Positions 37,276-45,100 of a stretch of 64,000 nucleotides of DNA are shown here, piece by piece. The notes beneath the pieces were generated by a model. That model had not been told where the DNA came from, ran no database searches, and saw nothing but the letters and a program-made list of their open reading frames with translations. A program made the position numbers and the translations under genes. Position 1 is the stretch's first letter; every line of letters starts with the position of its first letter. Source of the DNA: Pseudomonas brassicacearum (lineage in GTDB: Bacteria > Pseudomonadota > Gammaproteobacteria > Pseudomonadales > Pseudomonadaceae); NCBI RefSeq assembly GCF_003732225.1, contig NZ_MOBJ01000013.1:1-64000 (forward strand), in the 5' to 3' direction.

Positions 37276-38511
37276 ATGAAAGTTTTGAAGCTGACACCTT
37301 TTTTCCATCATCCGGATGCTGACTCGTGGCCAGCGAAGTACGACTCGGTAGGTGGCATGCAGATTCAGACTTGGCGACAAGCAGTTTGGCTCGCTCAGGA
37401 AGGTATCCATCAACATGTCATGACCATCGGTTTCCCCGGACTACCCAAGCTGCGACAGCTGCATCCGTTTCTGTGGGTTGAGCGCATGCTACTACCCATG
37501 CCGCAGATACGGTCCGAATTCAGCGGTTTGATAGGGCTGACGCAGTCGTGGGCGGTGGCAACACTGTCTGCGTTGCTCCAAAAAGGGCGTAAGCATGATT
37601 TCGATATCATTCATGCGCACCTCGACGGACAAATTCCGGCGCTGCTGGTCGCCTGTTTAGCGCCTCGATTGCTACGACGCCCGTTGATCCTGACGGTGCA
37701 CTGCTCTCGTCTCGCGGTCTACACGCCGCATTCCTGGCTGGACATGCTTCAGCACCGTCTGGCCCGGTGGCTGGAACGCAAAGCCGTGGGCACGGCCTTC
37801 GCGGTAGTCGCCCTGACCCAGCGAACCGCCTCCCAACTCACACGTGATGCTCGTCATGTCGAGATCGTTCCCGACGTGGTCGACACCACGCAATTCGCGC
37901 CGCCCCAGCAAGAAGGCCTAACTGCGTTCCGCGAACGTCATAACCTGCGGCGGCAAACGGTGGGCTTTGTCGGACGCATCGCGAAAGAAAAGGGATGGCA
38001 GCATCTCATCCCGCTCGCTCAGGCGCTTCGCGAGCAAGAGTGCGAGTTGCTGATCGTCGGCGACGGGACACAACGGGACCGGCTGCGGCACGCCATTAAC
38101 AAGGCCGGACTGCAGGACTGGGTGACGATTACGGGCTTCATCCCCAATCATGAAGTGCCCCTGGCGATAGCGGCCTGCCGTCTGATCGTGATGCCGTCAG
38201 CGTATGAAGAGTTCGGGGGAGCCAGCATTGAAGCACTGGCCACCGGCGTCCCGGTAGTGGCGTTTGCCGTTGGCGGCCTTTCGGAAATTCTGCGCGGTAT
38301 AACTCCCGACCTGCTTATCGCACCAGAGGATACGCCCGCTCTGATTGCAAAAGTCAAGGCGGTGCTAGCCGGGCACCATTCGCAGAGTATCGATCCGGCT
38401 CGGTTGCGTACCTACGTTGAGCAACGTTATGCCCCATCCGCCATGGGCGCCCAAATTCTAGATCTATATCGATTGGCGCTGATCAACTCTACAAAACCTG
38501 TCAGATCATGA
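37276..38511 (+). CDS. Family-4 glycosyltransferase, probable 2-deoxystreptamine GlcNAc transferase
   Basis: A 411-residue GT-B glycosyltransferase. The N-terminal acceptor domain has LKLTPFFHHPDADSWPAKY and VGGMQIQTWRQAVWLA, close to the VGG-Q pattern of BtrM/NeoM-type enzymes. The donor domain has VGFVGRIAKEKGW, ELLIVGDGTQRDRL and the EX7E-type motif SAYEEFGGASIEALATG. In related pathways the enzyme joins UDP-GlcNAc to 2-deoxystreptamine, giving 2'-N-acetylparomamine, the substrate of the PIG-L deacetylase also present here. It starts 55 bases after the carrier-like gene, in the same operon. Confidence 0.87.
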   Translation: MKVLKLTPFFHHPDADSWPAKYDSVGGMQIQTWRQAVWLAQEGIHQHVMTIGFPGLPKLRQLHPFLWVERMLLPMPQIRSEFSGLIGLTQSWAVATLSALLQKGRKHDFDIIHAHLDGQIPALLVACLAPRLLRRPLILTVHCSRLAVYTPHSWLDMLQHRLARWLERKAVGTAFAVVALTQRTASQLTRDARHVEIVPDVVDTTQFAPPQQEGLTAFRERHNLRRQTVGFVGRIAKEKGWQHLIPLAQALREQECELLIVGDGTQRDRLRHAINKAGLQDWVTITGFIPNHEVPLAIAACRLIVMPSAYEEFGGASIEALATGVPVVAFAVGGLSEILRGITPDLLIAPEDTPALIAKVKAVLAGHHSQSIDPARLRTYVEQRYAPSAMGAQILDLYRLALINSTKPVRS

Positions 38512-38587
38512 GTGCCGCGGTGCAGTAACTGCGCGGCATCGGCAAAGGCTCGCCCAATGGAAAACGACCCGCCACGGAGTATTTTCT

Positions 38588-39478
38588 ATGTCGCTGATTC
38601 ACCTCCCCAACACCGTTTCTGCATCAGAAGTGGTGCAGTGCTTGCGCGAGCACGGCTACGCCATCATTGACAAGCTCGTGCCCGGCACCGCTATGGATCG
38701 CATCGCCGAAGAACTCGAACCCTACACGGCGGTGACGTCCTTCGGGCCCGACGGCATTCTCGGTAGACGGACCAAACGCACCGGCGGCCTAATTGCGCGA
38801 TCTATAGGGGCGCGTGAGTTGATCCTCAATCCTACTATTCTCGAGACTACACGGCGCTTTCTCTCTCACGCTACGACGTTTCAGATCCATTGCACTCAGA
38901 TCGTGTCCATTCATCCGGGCGCAAGAGCACAGACGCTGCATCAAGACGAGGTAGCCTGGGACATGTTCCCCTTTCCCAACGACTATCACGTGCAATGCAA
39001 CACCCTATGGGCCATGACCGACTACTCCGAGAAGATGGGCGCCACGCGCGTCGTACCCGGCAGTCACCGAGCGGGGCGCAGCGTCGAGTTTGAGATTGCG
39101 GCCAGCTTCCCTGCAGAGATGGAAAAGGGATCAGTGCTCGTCTACGACGGAAAGGTGTACCACGGCGGCGGAGCCAATCGTTCCAACCAAGTCCGGTCGG
39201 CCATCAACCTGACTTATGCGCTCGGCTGGCTTCGGCAAGAGGAGAACCAGTTCCTGTCCTGTCCACTGGAAATTGCCCGTACGCTGCCGGACGAATTGCT
39301 GCGTCTTATGGGCTATCAGTGCGGAGCGTTCGCCTTGGGCTACGTCCACGGGTTCGAAGATCCGATGACTGTGTTAGGACGGAGTCAACCTGGCAAACTC
39401 GTGGGCGCGGAGTTGATGCTGAAGGCCGAGCAGAGCGAGGATCGCAGGTCTTTCCTGCGGGAAGCAAAATTCGATTGA
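38588..39478 (+). CDS. PhyH-family Fe(II)/2-oxoglutarate dioxygenase
   Basis: A 296-residue phytanoyl-CoA-dioxygenase-type enzyme. The iron triad reads H118 and D120 in LHQDEVAW plus H192 in VYHGGGANRS, with R203 as likely 2-oxoglutarate contact. PhyH-type dioxygenases occur in aminoglycoside pathways; KanJ oxidises kanamycin B at C2'. A similar late oxidation of the sugar part is plausible. The usual partner of KanJ, the reductase KanK, is not present. Last gene of the rightward operon, ending 2 bases before the transposase remnant. Confidence 0.86.
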   Translation: MSLIHLPNTVSASEVVQCLREHGYAIIDKLVPGTAMDRIAEELEPYTAVTSFGPDGILGRRTKRTGGLIARSIGARELILNPTILETTRRFLSHATTFQIHCTQIVSIHPGARAQTLHQDEVAWDMFPFPNDYHVQCNTLWAMTDYSEKMGATRVVPGSHRAGRSVEFEIAASFPAEMEKGSVLVYDGKVYHGGGANRSNQVRSAINLTYALGWLRQEENQFLSCPLEIARTLPDELLRLMGYQCGAFALGYVHGFEDPMTVLGRSQPGKLVGAELMLKAEQSEDRRSFLREAKFD

Positions 39479-39480
39479 GG

Positions 39481-39573
39481 AACGTTTGGGAAGCGAGCAT
39501 TTATGTCTGGCGGCAGAACCACAAGCTGGAAGACGGGAAATTCAGGCCACTACGGCAGGTCGGAAAACCTTAG
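39481..39573 (+). pseudogene. Tn3-family transposase C-terminal remnant
   Basis: Thirty codons in one open frame end at a TAG inside the right terminal repeat region. The encoded tail reads YVWRQNHKLEDGKFRPLR, very like the end of Tn21/Tn501-type TnpA proteins, where a DYLW ... GKFRPLR ending lies next to the terminal repeat. Everything upstream of it has been replaced by the cluster. This fixes the family of the element independently of its terminal repeats. Confidence 0.7.
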
Positions 39574-39580
39574 AGTACGA

Positions 39581-39604
39581 TTTTTCAGAATTCTGTGGGC
39601 TCCC
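39581..39604 (-). repeat. Right terminal inverted repeat of the element
   Basis: Read inward from 39605 on the minus strand it begins GGGGAGCCCACAGAATTC, and continues for 37-38 bases to end CTCTAAG. The last feature is typical of Tn3-family ends. The first 24 positions match the left end with two mismatches; the outermost G is extra relative to the left end. Confidence 0.88.
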
Positions 39605-39605
39605 C

Positions 39606-39610
39606 TGTTG
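39606..39610. other. Target site duplication, right copy (TGTTG)
   Basis: The five bases after the right terminal repeat repeat the five before the left one at 22273-22277. Confidence 0.85.
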
Positions 39611-40189
39611 CCCTACGGCAGCGAAAGCTCAGGGCCGGCGTTCGCCATCCCGCATGGTGTGGTGCTGTTCATCGGCAGCCTGTGTTTTATCGTGTTCCTT
39701 GCCGAAGGCGCAGTGCTGGACTGGAGCGCGGTGTTCCTCGCCTCCGAACGTCATCTCGACACAGCGTATGCAGGACTGGGCTATGCCGCGTTCGCCCTGA
39801 CCATGACAATCGGGCGGCTGACGGGCGATGCCATCGTGCATAAGCTCGGGGCCACGCGCGTGATTGTGTTTGGCGGTTTGACCGCGGCTGCCGGTTTGCT
39901 GCTGGCAACCTTGGCACCGGCCTGGGAAGCCGCGCTGATCGGGTATGCGTTGGTCGGGGTTGGATGCTCGAACATCGTGCCGGTGCTGTACACCGCCGTC
40001 GGCAAACAGAAAGTCATGCCGGAAAGCATTGCCGTTCCGGCCATCACGACGTTGGGGTATGCGGGGATTCTGGCGGGGCCTGCGGTGATCGGTTTTATCG
40101 CCCACGGCAGCAGTTTGAGCTTTGCCTTTGGGTTGATCGCCGTGTTGCTGCTGGCTGTGGCGGTCAGTGGCAAAGCGTTGAAGCTTTGA
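39611..40189 (+). pseudogene. MFS transporter, 3' part (interrupted by the mobile element)
   Basis: The last 192 codons of the interrupted major facilitator: PYGSESSGPAFAIPHGV continues directly from HLL of the 5' part, followed by six hydrophobic segments to the stop at 40187-40189. An open frame running in from the element (from 39503) is an accident of the insertion. There is no start or ribosome-binding site of its own, so this half is not expected to be made. Confidence 0.92.
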
Positions 40190-40200
40190 ATCAATAAAGC

Positions 40201-40229
40201 AAAAGATCGCAGCCTGCGGCAGCTCCTAC
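40201..40229. repeat. Single REP, GTAGGAGCTGCCG family
   Basis: One arm (AAGATCGCAGCCTGCGGC, then AGCTCCTAC) of the family seen paired at 14452-14543, directly after the disrupted MFS gene. Confidence 0.8.
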
Positions 40230-40257
40230 GAAGATCATCACCAGTGGCGAGCCTTTA

Positions 40258-40545
40258 CCACTCAGGCCGGCTGTCAGGTCGCCGTGCTTTGCTTTTGATC
40301 TACCCGCCCCGTCGGGAGGCTGAGTGGAGGCGTTCATCAGGGGGTTGGCGCGTAGCGCCGTACGGCGAAGCCGGACACATCGAGAGGAGGTCGTCGCGAA
40401 GCAGACCGTAGGCGATGCCCCCTGATGAATGCCGGAGCGAGGGAACGCCGAGCCTAAGCGAGGTGCCGGACGCTTGGGGCGAAGACTTTTGCTTACTTTT
40501 CGTCGTTTGGAAAAGTGAGGCGCCGTAAGGGCGAAACCATATGCA
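40258..40545. repeat. Long multi-hairpin intergenic repeat
   Basis: A GC-rich stretch of about 290 bases with many nested palindromes: CATCAGGGGG with CCCCCTGATG, GGCGCGTAGCGCC, and GCGCCGTACGGCG. Short frames cross it on both strands but none looks like a protein. I recognise the sequence type as one recurring between genes of Pseudomonas; its role is not known to me. It lies between two REP elements. Confidence 0.65.
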
Positions 40546-40612
40546 GCCGTTACCGCAGAAATGGATATGTACACCCGCAACAGATGGGTCGGCTATCAGG
40601 CCGCCAGAATCA

Positions 40613-40681
40613 AAAGATCGCAGCCTTCGGCAGCTCCTTGTATACCCTCCCAACGTAGGAGCTGCCGCAGGCTGCGATCTT
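40613..40681. repeat. REPIN, GTAGGAGCTGCCG family
   Basis: A closely spaced inverted pair (AGATCGCAGCCTTCGGCAGC and complement) about 15 bases downstream of the outer-membrane protein stop. Confidence 0.88.
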
Positions 40682-40695
40682 GAACAGCGGGATGT

Positions 40696-41403
40696 TTAAA
40701 AACGCAACGTGGCACCGGTGGCAAGCCACTGTTCGCGGTCGTTGTTCAGGTGGCGTCCAACCACCAGATCGATATCGACCTGTTTGCCCAGATGCAGACG
40801 AGGTCCGGCCTGCCAGCCCTGATCGCCACCCTGCTGGCCAAAGCGCTCGGCAATCAGGGTCAGGGATTCGGCCAGTGCGTATTCAACGCCTGTGCCCCAG
40901 GTCCAGCTGTTGTTTTGTTTGCCGTCGTCGTACTCGTGGGTCCAGCCGGCACTGACGTTCAGGCGCAAGGGCTCGAAAGGCTGATACGTCATGGGCAGAG
41001 TCAGATCGGCGCCATCGAAGGAGTGGCGGCGGTTGAGGGCAAAATGTGCGCCCGCAGCGAGGGCCACTTCCAGCCCCAGATCGTCATCGCTGAACACCTG
41101 CGCCTTGATCTTCGGACTGACTTGGGTCTCCCGGTCGCCGTCGTCGTGGCCATGGGACACCGCAGCACCGAACTGCACCGAGGGCAGCGCCTTGAATGTG
41201 CAATCCTGGGACAGCTCCGTTTCATGGTTCGACTGTTGATGGCGCTGGCTTTTGTACCAGACGTCGACGTTGCATTCGCCGGGAGCGTTGATGGAGCCGT
41301 CGTCGACCACATAGGGGCCACCGGCGGCGTGGGCTTTGGAAGCAAGAGTCAGCAGAAGGGAGACGCCAACGGCCATACCGACAAACACAAGGTTTTGTCG
41401 CAT
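40696..41403 (-). CDS. Outer-membrane beta-barrel protein
   Basis: A 235-residue exported protein: signal peptide at residues 1-26 (VGVSLLLTLASKAHA), alternating amphipathic strands throughout, and a C-terminal phenylalanine after TGATLR, the usual barrel-assembly signal. It has no cysteine-rich or enzymatic motif; function unknown. The start at 41403 places the signal peptide at the N-terminus. An in-frame ATG at 41517 has a better ribosome-binding site (AAGG) but would add 38 residues before the signal peptide, so the start is not certain. Confidence 0.75.
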   Translation of the reverse strand: MRQNLVFVGMAVGVSLLLTLASKAHAAGGPYVVDDGSINAPGECNVDVWYKSQRHQQSNHETELSQDCTFKALPSVQFGAAVSHGHDDGDRETQVSPKIKAQVFSDDDLGLEVALAAGAHFALNRRHSFDGADLTLPMTYQPFEPLRLNVSAGWTHEYDDGKQNNSWTWGTGVEYALAESLTLIAERFGQQGGDQGWQAGPRLHLGKQVDIDLVVGRHLNNDREQWLATGATLRF

Positions 41404-42171
41404 GACCCCGCGTTTGTGGGGAGACAGATCATCAATAAAAGCAGTGAATGAATCGGCCTCAACGGCCTGCGCAGTGATTTTCGAATGGGCGGTGCGGCAA
41501 GGTGTGTAATTTGACATGATCGACCTTGAATACTTGTTCACGGAAACGCCCCTCACACCTGTAGCGAGGAGAGTTTTCGACAGCTAACGTTAATGTGTTC
41601 AACACTGCGGTAGTGCTCGAGTATTGAGAGTTACAACTAGGTTCTTCGGTCATCTTCGACGCTCCTGATCTTTCATTAATGGCAATAACGAGGGACCACC
41701 ACCCAACTTGGCTGGACAGTATTCATTTCAATTTATGACAACTTTATTTCATCAAAATACATTCACAACCGGCAACCAAGCCTGACTTGCAACCCATGCC
41801 GAGCGCAGCCTACAGCGCCTTTCATCAAAAAACCCGTTACACATATTGATACATATCACGAAACATCAGCGCACTTATTTCTGATAAGCGCACATAAAAA
41901 CAAACACTATCAAAGTGATTGATCAGCGACACTCTCTCAACTAAACAGCCGCTCTTCATCTGCGACGGAGTATATCCACCGACTGACTGACTTGTCCGCA
42001 GTCAACAGAGAATGCGCACTGTTTTCTGAATGATGTTCAGGTAGCCGACAGAAAAAAATCAAGGTACTAATTAGTTACCGCAGTCGAAAGCAAAGCCCCC
42101 CTCCTGTTGCCAGGAGAGGGGCTTTATTGCGTGCGCAAGACCAGTGACAACGATCACTGGCCTGACCCGGT
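41404..42171. other. Gene-free AT-rich region
   Basis: About 770 bases with no supportable gene. It should hold the promoter of the outer-membrane protein gene at its left end and the tpsA terminator at its right end (42092-42125). The middle is AT-rich without repeats I can define. Confidence 0.6.
42092..42125 (-). terminator. Terminator downstream of tpsA
   Basis: The stem AAAGCCCCCCTCCTG pairs with CAGGAGAGGGGCTTT, 47 bases after the tpsA stop on the minus strand. The T-run is broken, so it may act weakly, or from the other side as well. Confidence 0.75.
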
Positions 42172-45100
42172 TTAGCGGGTGTTCTCGTCGATACCGGCTT
42201 GCAGCACCTGGGTGTCGTAATGACCTCCGACGCTCAGCGGGCCGAGGTTGAACTTGCGATCCTTGGCCGTGGCGGCGTCAGGGGTTTGGGTGAGTTCATC
42301 CTTGGCGCCGGTCGCCAGGTTGACCGCGGACCTGGACAGATTGAGGCCAACATCGGCGCGGTAGTCGCTGCCACTGAGGCGGGTGCTGGTGACTCTGGAA
42401 CCGCCCAGATCCACCGAACCTTCTTTGGCAGAAACCCGCGCACCGGTCAGTTGCGTCTCCCCGCCCACCCGAAGGTCGACGCCTTGGCTGCCGCTGATGC
42501 CGGACGCCTGGGCGACGCTGTTCTTGCTGGTGTGGCTGACGTCCAGGTACAGCGTTGGGGTGTACGAGGTTTCACCGCTCTTGTCGCCGAACAACGCGCT
42601 TTGCGTTGCGTCGGCGACCTTGGTACCGGCAGTGTCTTTCTCGCTGAGCGAGTAGCTGCCACTGCGGGTCAGCGAATCCTTGGCCGAGGTCAGGCCCTCA
42701 ACGCTTTTGTCGACCGCGGCTTCCAGCTTGCCGCGCTGGCTGTCGAAAGCCTCTTGGGCCTTGCCCTCAACCTTGTCCTTGAGCGGACCGGTAGTCTTGG
42801 CCAGTTTGCCGACGGCGCCCGGCTGGTTCTTCTCCGCGTTCAAACGCAGGTCGATACCGACCTTGACGCTGCTCTCCCGGTCCTGACGACTTTCGACCGT
42901 GAGATCACCGCCGACCTGGCCGCGGACCTGTTTGGCGTCGATGCGGGCACCGGCCAAATGGGTGTCGCCAGCGCTGTTCAGCACCACGCTGTCAGCCTGG
43001 ATATGACTGTTTTTCTGCGTCGTGCTGTTGCGATTGTCGACGTCGATTTTCGCTCGCGCGTCGAAGCCGTGGCCGCTCTTGGCAACGTCCTGATCGTTGG
43101 TCGCCGACGGCGTGGATTGGCTCGCGTTACCGCCAGCGCCGAGGGTCAGCCCCCAATTGTTGACGGCCTGAGTCGACTGCGCCGACTCCTGATAGATCCC
43201 GCCTTGTTGAGCATCGAGAGTCACGCTCGGTGCGTTGACCTGAGTACCTTGCAAGTGGATGGCGTCAGCAGCGCCGGAGCCGCTGCTCAGCAGCACCGCG
43301 CCCTGACTGTTCAGGCTGCCGCCCTTAAGGCTTTGGCTGTTTTCGCCAACCCGGCCGATGTTGAAATTGGCGCTCAGGTTGCCGTTCAGGCCACTGCTTT
43401 GCTCGGTGCTGCTTTTACCGCCACCGACATTGAGGCCACCACCCAGATTACTGCCATTGGCGCTATGAGTATCCGTCGCAGCTTGCAGATCGAGCTTGCC
43501 ACCAGCGTTCAGCGAGATGTCAGCTGCCTTGTTCACCACCGTGCCGATGGTGGTGCCTTGCAGCACTTGATCGCCAGCGCTGCTCAGTTGCACCGGACCT
43601 TTGCCCTGAATACTCGCGACGCGGGCCTGGCTGTCTTCGATCTGGTTGGCCTTGTGATCGAGTTGGAAACCGGCGCCCAAGTTGACGTTGGTGCCTTCGG
43701 CGCCCGGATTGGTGCCGACCGTCAACGAGGCATCGCCACGCAGGCTGGAAGTGCTGCTGCTCTGATGGTCGTTGGCCTGATTGAGCGCCAGATCGCCACC
43801 GCTCTTGATCGCCACACCGCCCTGCCCGCCGTTGAACTGACTGCCTTGGTACTGGCCGTCACCGCGCAGATCGATCTTCACCCCCTGATTGCCGGCGTAA
43901 CTGCCGACCACGGCTTTGGCGCTGGACTCGGAAGTCTGGCGGCTACCGCCCGCCCCGCTGCCGCGAACATTCACGTCTTCACCGGTGGTGGTGTAGACAC
44001 GAACGCCAGCCTTGGCATCCACCGATTGCTCGCTGCTGCTGTGGGTGTTGCTGGCTGCCGTGGCGACCTGACTGTCAGCCTTGATCGTCAGCGCGCCGTC
44101 GGTTGCACGGTACTGGGTGCCCTGATCCTTCACTGCACCGGCCACCTGAACATCAACGGCCCCGCCCTTGAACTGGCTGACGACAGCTTCGCTGTTTTGC
44201 TCGCTACGGCTGTTGTTCGAATGACCGACCTCGACGTCGATTCCGACATTCGGCTGTGTGAGGTTATCCAGCAAGCCCGGTTGCTGAACTTTGCTCTGGG
44301 CGACGCCTTCGATGGCTTTGGCGATAGGACGGGCGATGCCTTTGTACTCGACGTTGGCACCGACGTCGGCCGACCAATTGTTCTCCTTGTGGGAACTGCT
44401 CTCGGTGTTATTGGCAGCCTGATTGTCGACCTGCCCCGCCGTAACCTGAAGCGTCGAGCCGGCGACAACCTGTGCACCTTGGGTGGTCAATGTGCCGTTG
44501 CCAGCGTTGATCTGCAGCTTGCCGCTGCTCTCGACGCCCGTTGTGCGAGCCGTGGTTTGGGTATTGCTGTCCTGGCTGCTGCTGTGGGCGAAATCCACAC
44601 CACTGCCGGCGCGATCCAGACCACCGGTGTAGTAGAAACCGCCGCCGTTGCTGGTGGTATCCGTGGTACTGGATTTACTGTCGTGCTCGGTCAATAACGC
44701 AACGTTCTGCCCGCTGAGGCTGACGTCGCCGGCACTGGCTTTGACGTTGGCGCCTTTGAGCGTCAGGTCGCCGCCCGCCGTCAGCTCGACGTTGGCACCG
44801 CTCAGGCTCGAGCCCTGCTGACGGGTTTCATTGGCAGTGGTGGTTTGTTGTTTGTCTTCATAGTGAATGCCGGCGCGGTACTGACCGGCACCCACTGCGT
44901 TCTCTTTGGCGTAGGCATCGAAACCACGGTTCTGGGTCGAAGTGCTGCTGTCAGCGGTGTTCTGAGCCGAGCTGACGGTGAGCTTGCCCGCCGCGTCTGC
45001 ACTGAGCGAACCACCGGCCGAGACAGTGGCGCCGACCACGTCGATGTCCTTGGCGCTCTTGAGTACAAGGTTACTGTCGGAACTCAGCTGGCTGCTGACG

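Larger units (their letters stand above)
22278..39605. mobile_element. Tn3-like non-autonomous element carrying an aminoglycoside-type gene cluster
   Basis: A 17.3-kb insertion bounded by near-perfect inverted ends (22278-22301 and 39581-39604, 22 of 24 positions matching) that begin GGGAGCC. It is flanked by the direct repeat TGTTG and placed inside an MFS gene whose frame is exactly restored by removing the insertion plus one repeat copy. The right end keeps a transposase C-terminal tail, but no complete transposase or resolvase gene is present. It would therefore need a transposase in trans. The cargo is eleven genes in two divergent operons for a 2-deoxystreptamine-type pathway and export. 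Confidence 0.88.

Noticed and set aside
22278-39605. Assignment of the product to a named antibiotic (butirosin, kanamycin, or the sorbistins reported from Pseudomonas)
   Set aside because: Key tailoring genes of butirosin and kanamycin are missing, and sorbistins are not built on 2-deoxystreptamine; the sequence does not support a specific compound.
39503-40189. A 228-residue plus-strand protein as an independent MFS-like gene
   Set aside because: Its first 36 codons lie in the transposon end, and the rest continues exactly the frame of the upstream MFS fragment; it is the 3' half of one gene.
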